A stretch of 64,000 bases of DNA from Sphingosinicella microcystinivorans (GCF_027941835.1 NZ_CP116005.1:4045501-4109500), one strand, 5' to 3'; shown: positions 1 to 10,899, counted from the first letter of the stretch. Translations and numbers: made by a program. Notes: generated from the letters alone by a model not told the origin.

Positions 1-1065
1 GCGCGCGTGCCCGCCGGTTCCGCGCTCGCCGTGGACCGGGACGACTTCTCGGCGCGCGTCACCGCCGCCATCGAGGCCGAACCGCTGATCGAGGTGCGCC
101 GGGAGCGCGTCGACGGTCTGCCGGGGGCGGATCGGGGCCAGACGATCATCGCCACCGGGCCGCTCACCGCCGCGCCGCTCGCCGAGGCGATCCGCGCCCG
201 CACCGGCGAGGACGCCCTCGCCTTCTTCGACGCGATCGCGCCCATCGTCCACCGCGACAGCATCGACATGGAGACGGCGTGGTTCCAGTCCCGCTACGAC
301 AAGGGCGACGGCAAGGACTACATCAACTGCCCGATGGACGAGGCGCAGTACGGCGCGTTCATCGACGCGCTGCTCGCGGGCGAGAAGACCGTGTTCAAGG
401 ACTGGGAAGCGAGCACCCCCTATTTCGAAGGCTGTATGCCGATCGAGGTGATGGCAGAGCGCGGGGCCCAAACGCTGCGCTTCGGGCCGATGAAGCCGGT
501 CGGCCTCACCAACCCGCGCACGGGGAAGAAAGCCTATGCCGTCGTCCAGCTCAGGCAGGACAACGCCTCGGGCACGCTCTGGAACATGGTGGGCTTCCAG
601 ACGAAGCTCCGCCATGCCGAGCAGGTCCGCATCTTCCGCACGATTCCGGGCCTCGAGAATGCCGAGTTCGCGCGGCTGGGCGGGCTGCACCGCAACACGT
701 TCATCAAGTCGCCGGTCCTGCTCGACGGCACGCTGCGCCTGAAATCGGAGCCGCATATCCGCTTCGCGGGCCAGATCACGGGCTGCGAAGGCTATATCGA
801 AAGCGCCGCCGTGGGCCTGATGGCGGGGCGCTTCGCCGCGGCGGACGCGCTCGGGCAAGCGCCCGACCTGCCGCCGCGCACCACGGCGCTCGGCGCGCTC
901 CTCGCGCACATCACCGGCGAGGCGGTGGCGGAGACCTACCAGCCGATGAACGTCAACTTCGGCCTGTTCCCGCCGTTCGACGCACGCGTCCCCAAGAAAG
1001 CGCGCAAGGCAGCTTACGCAGAGCGGGCGCTTGCCGATCTCGACCGGTGGATCGCCGGGACCTAG
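1..1065 (+). CDS. trmFO: TrmFO, folate/FAD-dependent tRNA (uracil-54-C5) methyltransferase, C-terminal part
   Basis: TrmFO methylates U54 in the T-loop of tRNA using methylene-tetrahydrofolate and FADH2. The reading frame is open at the left edge of the window, so the N-terminal FAD-binding region (about 100 residues of a family length near 450) lies outside and no start can be given; the GTG at 7 is internal. The visible part carries the family's Cys-containing segment [11 protein letters not shown] and the later [14 protein letters not shown] and NVNFGLFPP blocks, both characteristic of TrmFO. It ends 4 nt inside the 3' end of the convergent EF-hand gene. Identification is firm; only the truncation by the window edge limits it. 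Confidence 0.95.
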   Translation, partial: ARVPAGSALAVDRDDFSARVTAAIEAEPLIEVRRERVDGLPGADRGQTIIATGPLTAAPLAEAIRARTGEDALAFFDAIAPIVHRDSIDMETAWFQSRYDKGDGKDYINCPMDEAQYGAFIDALLAGEKTVFKDWEASTPYFEGCMPIEVMAERGAQTLRFGPMKPVGLTNPRTGKKAYAVVQLRQDNASGTLWNMVGFQTKLRHAEQVRIFRTIPGLENAEFARLGGLHRNTFIKSPVLLDGTLRLKSEPHIRFAGQITGCEGYIESAAVGLMAGRFAAADALGQAPDLPPRTTALGALLAHITGEAVAETYQPMNVNFGLFPPFDARVPKKARKAAYAERALADLDRWIAGT

Positions 1066-1511
1066 TCAGGGCAGGTGCAATCCGCCTTCGGTTTGGCGGG
1101 CGCCTGCACCGTGCGGGTCTTTTCGAACTCCACGGCGGTGAGTTCGCCGGACCTGTCGGCATCTGCCTCGTCGAAGCGCGCGTTCTGCTTCACCGCGTAT
1201 TCGGCGAAGCTGAGCACTCCGTCGCGGTTGGTGTCGAACCGGTCGAAGGATTGCCGGCGCGAACGCAGATATTCGTCACGGCTGATGCTGGCATTGCGGT
1301 CGCGGTCGTAGCGCCGGAAGCGCTTTTCCTCGCGCGTCGCTTCGCTGGCCTGCGGCGGCTCCGGGATTTCCGCGGCCGCTGCCGCGGGCGGCGGCGGTTC
1401 GGGAAGCGGCCCGGACGCGGGCTCATCATCGCCGCCCACAACCAAGACCGCCGCCGCCACCAGCAACGTCACGGCGATCCCGCCGACCGCCCAGCGCCAA
1501 ACCATCGTCAT
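1062..1511 (-). CDS. Membrane-anchored EF-hand protein
   Basis: A 149-residue protein with one N-terminal hydrophobic segment (about residues 6-26, VWRWAVGG to VLVVGG), a Pro/Ala-rich linker to about residue 55, and then three calcium-binding-type loops: [12 protein letters not shown] (about 69-80), [12 protein letters not shown] (93-104) and [12 protein letters not shown] (117-128). The loops keep the acidic 1, 3 and 12 positions. The layout points to a periplasmic Ca-binding domain tethered to the inner membrane. The partner or process served is unknown. It converges on trmFO. The start could be the ATG at 1511 or the one two codons later. Confidence 0.75.
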   Translation of the reverse strand: MTMVWRWAVGGIAVTLLVAAAVLVVGGDDEPASGPLPEPPPPAAAAAEIPEPPQASEATREEKRFRRYDRDRNASISRDEYLRSRRQSFDRFDTNRDGVLSFAEYAVKQNARFDEADADRSGELTAVEFEKTRTVQAPAKPKADCTCPD

Positions 1512-1583
1512 CCCATGCCCCCAAGATGCGACTCGAAGGCCGCAGCCTAGCGGGTTCGTTTCGTCCCTGTCACGCCCGCGCTG

Positions 1584-2234
1584 TCAGACGCGGCCCGTTA
1601 GCACGTGCCGCAGGATGGCGAGTTGCCGCCCCGCCACGCCGCGCGGCTCCCGTCGTCCCGCGGCATCGCGCCGCGCCACGGCGGCAAGCGCGGTGACGGG
1701 CCGGGCGTTCGGGGCGAACCACAGCCGGTGGAGCGGCGAAACGGCGACCTCCGCGCCCCGGCGTCGCGCGCTCGCCTGCGCCCAGAAGCGCCCGGCATCG
1801 GCAAGCGCCGCGCTGTCGTCCGCCCCGAGCAGCGCTGCGGCGCACCTGAAAAGCGCGGCCCCGCTCTCGCCGATGTCGGCCCCGTCGAGCACGTCCATGT
1901 GCGCCTCCGCAAGCGCCGCGAGCGGGGCCGTATCGAGGCCCACGGCCGCGACGGCGGCAAGGACGGGCTGGCCCGCGACCGGCCTTTCGCTCGCGGCCTC
2001 CACGCTGTCGCGCCACCACGCGAGCCGGATCATGCCGATCTGCGGCTCGGTGGTCGTGCGTACCACGTCGGCGAGCGCGAGATCGAAGGCGTGAAGCGCG
2101 AACAGCCGCGGCCTTGCGGAGGCCGGCGCGAACAGCGTCGCGACGTAACGGTCCCGGTCTTCCGCCCGCACGATCGCTTCCGTTTCGGAAATCGTTTCGG
2201 CAACGCTTGGAATTCCGCCGCTCTCATCCACCAT
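1584..2234 (-). CDS. Squalene/phytoene synthase family protein (short, NDUFAF6-like)
   Basis: A 216-residue protein whose N-terminal half, including DRYVATLFAP, RPRLFALHAFDLALADV and IGMIRLAWWRDSVE, matches the trans-isoprenyl diphosphate synthase fold of squalene/phytoene synthases. It is clearly shorter than a catalytic synthase (about 280-340 residues). The first Asp-rich substrate-binding motif is not recognisable at its usual place (FDLALADVV instead of a DxxxD cluster), and no second one is obvious. This resembles the NDUFAF6-like branch, whose members assist respiratory complex I assembly, more than a carotenoid or hopanoid enzyme. Family membership is fairly certain; the function is not. 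Confidence 0.7.
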   Translation of the reverse strand: MVDESGGIPSVAETISETEAIVRAEDRDRYVATLFAPASARPRLFALHAFDLALADVVRTTTEPQIGMIRLAWWRDSVEAASERPVAGQPVLAAVAAVGLDTAPLAALAEAHMDVLDGADIGESGAALFRCAAALLGADDSAALADAGRFWAQASARRRGAEVAVSPLHRLWFAPNARPVTALAAVARRDAAGRREPRGVAGRQLAILRHVLTGRV

Positions 2235-2327
2235 TAACCAGTCACCTCAACGGCTTCTTAGGCATTCCCCGCTAAGCATCCTCGATCATGCGCGCTTTGC
2301 AGGTGGCGCACTTCGGGGGTGAAATCT

Positions 2328-4139
2328 ATGACGCTGGGCAGCAATACGCCGGGCAATCGCATGAAAGACATGCAGTCGTCGACCTTTCTTTCGCGCCTGA
2401 GACGCGACCAGAAAGGCAACGCGCTCGCCATCGTGGCCGCATCCATCATCCCGCTCGTCGGCGCGATCGGCGGCGGCGTCGACCTCACCCGCGCCTACAT
2501 GGCGGAAGCGCGCCTCGCGCAAGCCTGCGACGCGGCCGCGCTCGCCGGGCGGAAGTTGCTGACGAACAAGGATGCCGACGACGACGGAAACATCAAATCC
2601 TCATCGGTCGCCGCGCAGGAAATCCAGAAGTTCCTGAACTATAATTTCCCTTCGGGAAAATTCGGTACGGGTACGATCACCCGTACCGCGACCATCAATG
2701 ATGAGGGCGAGCTGAACATCACGCTGGCGACAACGATGCCGACGCAGCTGCTGCGCATTGTCGGTATTCAATCATTGGGCCTCAACGCCGACTGTTCGGC
2801 CCGGCGTTCCGGTGTCAATGTCGATGTCGTCCTTGTGCTCGACGTCACGGGCTCGATGTCCACGTCCCTCGGCAGCACCACGCGTATCGGCGCCCTGAAA
2901 TCGGCTACGCTCAGCTTCCTCGACACGCTCGACGACTTGCGCACCCAGCTCGCATCCTCCGGAATGCGCGTGCGCGTCGGCATCGTGCCCTATTCGCAAA
3001 CCGTCAATGTCGGCCTCGATCTTTACGCTGAAGATGCGAGCTACATAAAGACGACAGGTGCAAACTATTATTCGAACCAGTATCTCGTCACGAAGCCGAG
3101 CACGAACTGGCGTCAAAGATCGAGTGACGGAATAACGGGCAACGTGAGCCTCGATCTCTCCGGCTTCGTATCGCGCGGACACAGCAGCGGATTTGTGAAC
3201 GCCTATAACTGGAAGGGTTGCGTCGAAATGCGCGAGACGGTGCGCACGATCAACTCGACCACTTCCCTCGATTCGATCCCGTCCGGCGCGTGGGATATCC
3301 GCGATGTCGCACCGGGCGTAGACGGTGCACCCGCCTGGCAACCCTACATCCTTCTGCCGGATGAAGACTATCAGACATCTTCGAGCGTCTATGCCGGCCG
3401 CTATGGCCCGCCTACGTCGGGTTCGGCCACATCCGACAACACGTTCAAGAAGCTCGATGCCGTCTCGCAGAACAAGACGCGGGTTCCCTACCGCATTACA
3501 GACAATTCGTCGAGCGTGTCGCCCACGCGCGGACAGGCCACCAACATCACGAGTATCGACACCATCGGTCCCAACCATCGTTGCACGGACCGGGTGAAAC
3601 TCCTTGCCGAGGCCACCAAGGACGATCTGAAGGCTTACGTGAACGGGCTGAACGTCGTCGGGAACACATATCATGACGTCGGCATGTACTGGGGACTGGC
3701 ACTGATCAGCCCTCAGGCTCCGTTCGAGAACCCCAACACCTATCTGGCATCAGGATTCAGCGGCGAGGAACGCGGCGTCAATCGCTATATCGTCTTCATG
3801 ACAGACGGCAAGATGGAGCCGAATGCGAGCTACTCCGCCTGGGGCCAGGAAGGGAATCCATCAAGCGCCAACAATCATACAGTGACGAGCAACACGGAAA
3901 CGAACCGTGTCAATGCGCACCGTCGACGCTTCCGTATGCTTTGCGAAGAAGCGAAGCGCACCGGCATCGAGGTCTCGACTGTCGCTTTCTCGAACAGCGT
4001 GGGCAGCACCGATGAGGATGCGCTTAAATTGTGCGCGACCTCAGAGGATCACTATTACAAGACCGAGACAGCCAGCGGCCTTGAGGAGGCGTTCCAGAAG
4101 ATCGCCCAGAACATCGGCTACCTGCGCGTATCGAAGTAG
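2328..4139 (+). CDS. TadG-like protein with N-terminal pilus-assembly segment and von Willebrand factor A domain
   Basis: About 603 residues. Near the N-terminus a charged stretch is followed by one hydrophobic helix (NALAIVAASIIPLVGAIGGG) and the DLTRAYMAEARLAQACDAAALAG signature of the TadE/TadG-like family, so the protein is held in the inner membrane with a large outside domain. A VWA metal-site motif (DVTGSMS, about residue 172) and a later FMTDGKME strand follow, separated by a long insertion. The ATG at 2328 is chosen because GGGGGTG lies at ribosome-binding distance; a GTG at 2319 and an ATG at 2361 are alternatives. Two TadE-like genes follow directly, so the three probably form one operon for a pilus-like or surface structure. 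No tad secretion ATPase or flp pilin gene is in the window. Confidence 0.8.
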   Translation: MTLGSNTPGNRMKDMQSSTFLSRLRRDQKGNALAIVAASIIPLVGAIGGGVDLTRAYMAEARLAQACDAAALAGRKLLTNKDADDDGNIKSSSVAAQEIQKFLNYNFPSGKFGTGTITRTATINDEGELNITLATTMPTQLLRIVGIQSLGLNADCSARRSGVNVDVVLVLDVTGSMSTSLGSTTRIGALKSATLSFLDTLDDLRTQLASSGMRVRVGIVPYSQTVNVGLDLYAEDASYIKTTGANYYSNQYLVTKPSTNWRQRSSDGITGNVSLDLSGFVSRGHSSGFVNAYNWKGCVEMRETVRTINSTTSLDSIPSGAWDIRDVAPGVDGAPAWQPYILLPDEDYQTSSSVYAGRYGPPTSGSATSDNTFKKLDAVSQNKTRVPYRITDNSSSVSPTRGQATNITSIDTIGPNHRCTDRVKLLAEATKDDLKAYVNGLNVVGNTYHDVGMYWGLALISPQAPFENPNTYLASGFSGEERGVNRYIVFMTDGKMEPNASYSAWGQEGNPSSANNHTVTSNTETNRVNAHRRRFRMLCEEAKRTGIEVSTVAFSNSVGSTDEDALKLCATSEDHYYKTETASGLEEAFQKIAQNIGYLRVSK

Positions 4140-4146
4140 GCCTGCC

Positions 4147-4758
4147 ATGCGATTTCCACGCCTGAACCCGCTTCGCACGCTTCGCCGCGACGAACGCGGC
4201 AGCTACATCATCGAATTCGCGCTGCTCAGCCTGCCGATGATGACGCTGCTGATGGGCGGCATCGAACTCGGCTATCTCGCCTATGCGAAATCGAACGTCG
4301 AGGGCGCGCTGAGGGAGGTTTCGCGTCTCGCGTCGACCGGCTCGACGACGGCGGAGGACCTGGACGACCTGCTGAACAGCAGGATCGGCCAGATCAAGGG
4401 CGCCTCGGTGGAGATCGAGCGCAAGAGCTATTCCGCGTTCGGCGCCGTGGGCCAGCCGGAGCCGATGGTATCCGACGTCGAACCTTTCGGCGGCGAACCG
4501 GGGCCCGGCGATTGCTATCTCGACATCAACGGCAACAAGCAGTGGGACGCGGACAGGGGCGCCGAGGGCCTCGGCGGATCGGAGGACATCCTCTATTACG
4601 GCGTCACCGTGACCTACCCGATGATCTTCAAGCTCACCTCCACGGTTATCAACGGAGGCCACGACAGCATGACCATCGAGGCCAACGCGGTCATCAAGAA
4701 CGAGCCGTTCAGCAATCTCGAGAAGCCCGCTCCCCAGAAGGAATGTATTCCGGCATGA
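4147..4758 (+). CDS. TadE-like pseudopilin-type membrane protein
   Basis: A 203-residue protein with the TadE pattern: a basic start containing RRDERGSYIIEFAL, a single hydrophobic helix (LLSLPMMTLLMGGIELGYLAY) and a soluble C-terminal part. RRDERGSYIIEFA resembles the prepilin-type cleavage region of pseudopilins (Gly followed by a Glu at +5). The frame is open well upstream, but this ATG lies 7 nt after the stop of the VWA gene and is the only one giving the normal N-terminus. It overlaps the next gene by 4 nt (ATGA), so translation is likely coupled. Confidence 0.8.
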   Translation: MRFPRLNPLRTLRRDERGSYIIEFALLSLPMMTLLMGGIELGYLAYAKSNVEGALREVSRLASTGSTTAEDLDDLLNSRIGQIKGASVEIERKSYSAFGAVGQPEPMVSDVEPFGGEPGPGDCYLDINGNKQWDADRGAEGLGGSEDILYYGVTVTYPMIFKLTSTVINGGHDSMTIEANAVIKNEPFSNLEKPAPQKECIPA

Positions 4759-5417
4759 GCATCGTTCGAGCCCTTGCTTCCTTGCGCGCAAGCCGGATCC
4801 GCCGCGACGAGAACGGCGTCGCCTTCATGGAGTTCGCCTTCGCGCTGCCTTTCCTGATGGTGACGCTGCTCGGCGGGCTTGAACTCGTGCACCTTGCGCT
4901 CACGCACCAGCAGCTCTCGCGGATCGCGACGTCCACGGCCGACCTTGCCGCGCGCTATCGCGCCAGCATCGACGAGACCGACGTCAACACGCTGTTCATG
5001 GGCTCGATGATGTCCGCGTCGTTCGACGATTTCAACATCAACGGCCGGATCGTCCTCAGCTCCGTGACGCGCAACGCCGCCGACAACGGCCACTGGGTCC
5101 GCTGGCAGCGGTGCGAGGGCAATCTTGCCCGATCGAGCGCGATCGGGGTGCAGGACGCCGGTAAGACCGGAACGTCGATCGCCAATGTCAACGGCATGGT
5201 GATCACCAGCCCAAACAACGTGCTCGTCGCCGAAGTGACCTATCGCTACACGCCGTGGTTCTTCCCGGTGAGCAACAGCATCCTGCGCAGCATCGCGCCG
5301 GTGTTCGTGGAGCGTGACATCACCTACACCTCGGCGTTCATCGCGCGCGAACTGACGCTCAACAACATCACCAACACCACCAGCCTCGCCGCAGCCGACC
5401 GCAAGCTCTGCAACTGA
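4755..5417 (+). CDS. TadE-like pseudopilin-type membrane protein
   Basis: A 220-residue paralogue-like partner of the preceding gene: RRDENGVAFMEFAFALPFLM followed by the rest of one hydrophobic helix, then an extracytoplasmic domain ending in the helix-like segment SAFIAREL. The start is the ATG overlapping the upstream stop (ATGA); an in-frame ATG 12 nt upstream is possible. The RDxxGxxxxEF motif matches prepilin-peptidase processing sites of TadE/TadF proteins. It is the last gene of the three-gene unit and is followed by a strong hairpin. Confidence 0.8.
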   Translation: MSIVRALASLRASRIRRDENGVAFMEFAFALPFLMVTLLGGLELVHLALTHQQLSRIATSTADLAARYRASIDETDVNTLFMGSMMSASFDDFNINGRIVLSSVTRNAADNGHWVRWQRCEGNLARSSAIGVQDAGKTGTSIANVNGMVITSPNNVLVAEVTYRYTPWFFPVSNSILRSIAPVFVERDITYTSAFIARELTLNNITNTTSLAAADRKLCN

Positions 5418-5463
5418 CCGCCGCTGCTGCGGGCAGGTGGCGGACGCGGAACGGCTCCACTTC

Positions 5464-5497
5464 CTCCGTCATACCGGCGAAGGCCGGTATGACGGAG
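5464..5497. repeat. Perfect 15-bp stem hairpin between convergent genes
   Basis: Arms 5464-5478 and 5483-5497 are perfectly complementary with a GAAG loop; the core reads CATACCGGC-GAAG-GCCGGTATG. No T-run follows on either strand, so it is not a classical intrinsic terminator, although it sits between the convergent TadE-like gene and ettA and may still stop or protect transcripts. Short palindromes of the type CCGGCGAAGGCCGG are a common dispersed intergenic repeat in alphaproteobacteria, and this looks like one copy. Confidence 0.7.
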
Positions 5498-5539
5498 AGT
5501 GGTCGGGACAAGCTTCCTGCCCCCCCAATCCGTGCACGC

Positions 5540-7222
<1,683 letters not shown>

Positions 7223-7370
7223 ACCGCCGCCGCCTTCTCGCTTGATCTTTCGGATTTGCCGCGCATCTAGCGCAGCCGCCCTCCGATGTCGAGGATGATG
7301 CCGGGCAGACGGACCGCGATGCCCGCCCCTCCCCTTGCGGCCGCGTCCTTACCGCTCTAACCCCGCCATC

Positions 7371-8507
7371 ATGACAGCCGAGATCGACCCGTTCCACGCC
7401 ATTGCCGTCAGCCGCCTTGCCCACCGCCTTTCGGCGGAGGGGCGCGAGGTCATCCACATGGAGTTCGGCCAGCCTTCGACCGGCGCGCCCGCAAAGGCGA
7501 TCGCCGAGGCGCACCGCATCCTCGATACGGACGGCATGGGCTATTGGGAGAGCATCCCGCTCAAGACGCGCATCGCCCGGCACTACGGCGAGACCTACGG
7601 CGTCGCGCTCGACCCCGAGCAGATCATCCTCACCTGCGGCGCCTCGCCCGCCTTCGTGATGGCGCTCACCTGCCTGTTCGATCCCGGCGCGCGCGTCGCT
7701 CTGGCCCGGCCCGGCTATGTCGCCTACCGCAACACGCTGAAGGCGCTGCACATGGTGCCGGTGGAACTGGCCTGCGGCGAGACGGAGCGGTATCAGGTGA
7801 CGGCAGCGGCGATCGAGGCGCTGGAACCGGCACCGGACGGCCTCATCGTCGCGAGCCCCGCCAACCCGACCGGCACGATCATCCCGAGGGATGAGCTTGC
7901 CGCGATCACCGAGGTCTGCCGCCGCCGCGGCATCCGCATCATCTCCGACGAGATCTACCACGGCATCAGCTACGTGGGGCCTGCGCACTCGATGCTGGAG
8001 TTTTCCGACCGGACACTCGTCGTCAACAGCTTCTCCAAGTACTTCAGCATGGCGGGCTGGCGTCTCGGCTGGCTGGCGGTGCCGCCCGACCTCATCGGCG
8101 CGGCGCGGGCGCGCATGGGCAACCTGTTCCTGACGCCGCCGTCGCTGGCGCAGCACGCGGGGCTCACCGCCTTCGAATGCCGCGACGAGCTGGAAGGCCA
8201 TGTCACGACCTATGCTCGGAACCGCGAGTTGCTGCTGGAGGCGCTGCCGAAGATGGGGCTGCGCCGCATCGCGCCGCCGGACGGCGCCTTCTACATCTAT
8301 GCCGACATCGGCCACCTGACCGACGACAGCATGGCCTTCTGCATGCGCATCCTCGAGGACACCGGCATCGCCACCGCCCCCGGCATCGACTTTGATCCTG
8401 TGGAAGGGCACCACTTCATGCGCTTCAGCTTCGCCGTCTCGACGGACCGCATCGAGCGCGCCATCGCCCTGCTGGGGCCGTGGTTCGCGCGGCAGAACGC
8501 GCGCTGA
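7371..8507 (+). CDS. Class I/II pyridoxal-phosphate aminotransferase
   Basis: A 378-residue fold-type I aminotransferase. Visible landmarks are the ASPANPTGTII segment, SDEIYHGISY that holds the PLP-contacting Asp and Tyr, the PLP lysine in NSFSKYFSMAGWRLGW (about residue 222) and the C-terminal Arg region HHFMRFSFAVS that binds the substrate carboxylate. The ATG at 7371 gives the usual start MTAEIDPFHAIAVSRLAHRL; the frame is open 12 codons further upstream but without support. The family includes aspartate/aromatic aminotransferases and related enzymes; the substrate cannot be decided from sequence. Divergent from ettA. Confidence 0.88.
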   Translation: MTAEIDPFHAIAVSRLAHRLSAEGREVIHMEFGQPSTGAPAKAIAEAHRILDTDGMGYWESIPLKTRIARHYGETYGVALDPEQIILTCGASPAFVMALTCLFDPGARVALARPGYVAYRNTLKALHMVPVELACGETERYQVTAAAIEALEPAPDGLIVASPANPTGTIIPRDELAAITEVCRRRGIRIISDEIYHGISYVGPAHSMLEFSDRTLVVNSFSKYFSMAGWRLGWLAVPPDLIGAARARMGNLFLTPPSLAQHAGLTAFECRDELEGHVTTYARNRELLLEALPKMGLRRIAPPDGAFYIYADIGHLTDDSMAFCMRILEDTGIATAPGIDFDPVEGHHFMRFSFAVSTDRIERAIALLGPWFARQNAR

Positions 8508-8535
8508 CGGCGAGCCTCAAAGGCTCGAAAAGGCC

Positions 8536-8610
8536 TGGCTGGGGCGGGAGGATTCGAACCTCCGCATGGCGGTACCAAAAACCGCTGCCTTACCGCTTGG
8601 CTACGCCCCA
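8536..8610 (-). tRNA. tRNA-Gln (TTG anticodon)
   Basis: Read on the minus strand the segment folds as a complete cloverleaf: acceptor arms TGGGGCG and CGCCCCA, D-loop AGCGGTAA, anticodon stem and loop with TTG, the standard GGTTCGAATCC T-arm, discriminator G and an encoded CCA. The TTG anticodon reads CAA/CAG glutamine codons. It stands alone between the convergent aminotransferase and sugar-phosphate transferase genes. Confidence 0.97.
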
Positions 8611-8714
8611 ATGCGCTGCTGAAAACGGCGAACGCCGTGCTTGCGGCGGCCCTTATAGCCGCTGTTTCGGCTTTGGAAAGAGGCGCCCGAGCGTTTCCGG
8701 GCGGGCGGACGCCA

Positions 8715-9797
8715 TCAGGCGCGGACGCCGCGGCGGACCGTTCCGCCGCGTGTCGCGGCGAACAGCGTCGCCACGTACATGAAAGCGCCGAGGCCAAGCA
8801 GCGCAAGGCTGTAGACGGGGAACATCACGCCGAGGAAGTTCGGCAGCGCCACCAGCGCCGCGTAGATTCCAAGGCCCGCGGGCCAGCCCCAGCGCGCGTG
8901 CAGATAGTGGTGAAGATGGTTGCGGTCGCCCGAGAACGGGCTGCGGCCCTGCCCGATCCGCCACGCCATCAGCCGCACCGTATCGAGCACCGGCACCAGA
9001 AACAGCAGCGCCACCTGCCCCGCATCGAACGTCGCGAAGCTGTGGTTGTAAGCATAGATGGCGAGCAGGCCGAAAATCGCCGAGATACCGTAACTGCCGC
9101 CGTCGCCGAGGAACAGTACGCCCTTCATGTTGAACCAGAGCATGACCGCGAGGCTGCCGGCGATGCCAAACAGCAGGGGATCAAAAGGCTGCGGATTGCG
9201 AGCGAAGAGCACGGCCGTCCAGATCAGCGACAGCGCGAGCACGATGCCGTTCTTGCCGTCCGCCATGTTGACCGCGTTCAGAAGACCGATGAGGCAGATG
9301 AGCGTGAACAGCACCGACGCCCAGGGCGGCAGCAGGACAAGCTGGTCGGCCCCCGCGAAGCGCAGGAAGTCCACGCGCAGATCGGGCACTTCGACGATGG
9401 TCAGGACAAGAACGAACGAGGTGAGCGCCAGCCTGACCACCGGCGACAGGCCCATGCGGTCGTCGGCAAGACCGACGAGCGCCATCGTGCCCACCGCGAA
9501 GCCGAGCCACAGCACCTGCCAGTCGAGGAGCGCGGAATCCCTGCCGAGCAGGTGATAGAGCAGCAGCGCCGATACCTCGAACGCGGCAACGACGGCGAGG
9601 CCGCCGACCAAGGGGGTCACGCGGGCATGGCGCTTACGGCCGCCGAACGGATCGGGATAATCGAGCAGCCCGAGCAGGCTGCCGATGCGGCCGGCATTCA
9701 GCCCCACGAAAAGAGCGATACCGACGCCCAGCGCCGCGCAAAGCATGTTGAGGCTCATCGCCGTCATTGCCATGCCGTAGCCCCTTTTTCCGTCCAC
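8715..9797 (-). CDS. Undecaprenyl-phosphate sugar-1-phosphate transferase (WecA/MraY-type PNPT)
   Basis: A multi-spanning membrane protein of up to 360 residues from the polyprenyl-phosphate N-acetylhexosamine-1-phosphate transferase family. It keeps VGLADDRMGLS (first Asp pair), NAVNMADGKNGIV, the catalytic LGDGGSYGIS and the GDRNHLHH loop of the WecA branch. The enzyme would load a UDP-amino-sugar phosphate onto undecaprenyl phosphate to begin an O-antigen, enterobacterial-common-antigen-like or capsule repeat unit. Several Met codons near the start (positions 1, 9, 12, 15) leave the exact N-terminus open. The neighbouring UDP-sugar genes fit the same pathway. Confidence 0.88.
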   Translation of the reverse strand: MDGKRGYGMAMTAMSLNMLCAALGVGIALFVGLNAGRIGSLLGLLDYPDPFGGRKRHARVTPLVGGLAVVAAFEVSALLLYHLLGRDSALLDWQVLWLGFAVGTMALVGLADDRMGLSPVVRLALTSFVLVLTIVEVPDLRVDFLRFAGADQLVLLPPWASVLFTLICLIGLLNAVNMADGKNGIVLALSLIWTAVLFARNPQPFDPLLFGIAGSLAVMLWFNMKGVLFLGDGGSYGISAIFGLLAIYAYNHSFATFDAGQVALLFLVPVLDTVRLMAWRIGQGRSPFSGDRNHLHHYLHARWGWPAGLGIYAALVALPNFLGVMFPVYSLALLGLGAFMYVATLFAATRGGTVRRGVRA

Positions 9798-9895
9798 CTC
9801 TGCCGAGCTTACCGTTGCGACCCGGCGAGCGCTACGCTAACTCCCCTCAACGCGGCGACGTGGTGCAACGCTTCGCCTTTATGCAGGATGAATCA

Positions 9896-10894
9896 ATGAC
9901 TTTTCTCGTGACCGGAGCTGCGGGCTTCATCGGCTACCACCTCTCGGAGCGGCTGCTGTCGCGCGGCGAGCGGGTCATCGGGATCGACAACGTCAACGAC
10001 TATTACAGCACGAAGCTGAAGCGCGACCGCATCGCCAATCTGGAACGGCGGCACAACGGTTTCACCTTCATCGAGCAGGACTTCGCCGACTTCGAAGGTC
10101 TCACGGCCGCGCTCGCGCCGCACCGGATCGAACGGATCGCCCATCTCGGCGCGCAGGCCGGGGTCCGCTACTCGCTGACGAACCCGCACGCCTACGTGCA
10201 CTCGAACCTCGTCGGGCACCTCAACCTGATGGAGTATGCGCGGCATTCGGACAACGTGGAGCACCTCGTCTATGCCTCGTCGTCGTCGGTTTACGGCAAG
10301 AACGAGAAGCTGCCGTTCTCGGTGGAGGACCGCGTCGACCAGCCGATCTCGCTCTATGCGGCGACCAAAAAGGCCGACGAGTTGATGAGCGAGACCTACA
10401 GCCATCTCTACCGCCTGCCGCAGACGGGCCTCAGGTTCTTCACGGTGTACGGGCCGTGGGGGCGCCCCGACATGGCGATGTGGCTGTTCACCGACGCGAT
10501 CCTGAAGGGCGAGCCGATCAAGGTGTTCAACGGCGGCGACATGCGGCGCGACTTCACCTACATCGACGACATCGTCTCGGGCATCGTCGCCTGCCTCGAC
10601 AATCCGCCGCCCGACGACGGCAGCGTCAAGGCCGGCGGATCGGTGAGCCCGCACCGCGTCTACAACATCGGCAACCATCGTTCCGAAGAGCTGATGCACA
10701 TGATCGCAGTGCTTGAAAAGGCGCTCGGCAGGACCGCGATCAAGCAGTTCGAACCCATGCAGCCCGGCGACGTGAAGGACACGTTCGCCGACATTTCCGC
10801 GATCGAGCGCGATCTCGGCTTCCACCCGACCACGTCGATCGAGGACGGCGTGCCCCGCTTCGTCGACTGGTTCCGCGCCTATCACGGCGTCTGA
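9896..10894 (+). CDS. UDP-glucuronate 4-epimerase-type NAD-dependent epimerase
   Basis: A 332-residue extended short-chain dehydrogenase/epimerase with N-terminal NAD motif TGAAGFIG, the catalytic Ser-Tyr-Lys set (YASSSSVYG and SLYAATKK), and segments such as VIGIDNVNDYYSTKLKRDR and YNIGNHRSEEL that are typical of UDP-glucuronate 4-epimerases. It would supply UDP-galacturonate or a related uronic acid for surface polysaccharide. The ATG at 9896 is preceded by AGGA at good distance; an in-frame ATG at 9881 is possible. The following YdcF-like gene starts 5 nt after its stop, so the two are one unit, divergent from the PNPT transferase. Confidence 0.9.
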   Translation: MTFLVTGAAGFIGYHLSERLLSRGERVIGIDNVNDYYSTKLKRDRIANLERRHNGFTFIEQDFADFEGLTAALAPHRIERIAHLGAQAGVRYSLTNPHAYVHSNLVGHLNLMEYARHSDNVEHLVYASSSSVYGKNEKLPFSVEDRVDQPISLYAATKKADELMSETYSHLYRLPQTGLRFFTVYGPWGRPDMAMWLFTDAILKGEPIKVFNGGDMRRDFTYIDDIVSGIVACLDNPPPDDGSVKAGGSVSPHRVYNIGNHRSEELMHMIAVLEKALGRTAIKQFEPMQPGDVKDTFADISAIERDLGFHPTTSIEDGVPRFVDWFRAYHGV

Positions 10895-10899
10895 CGGGC

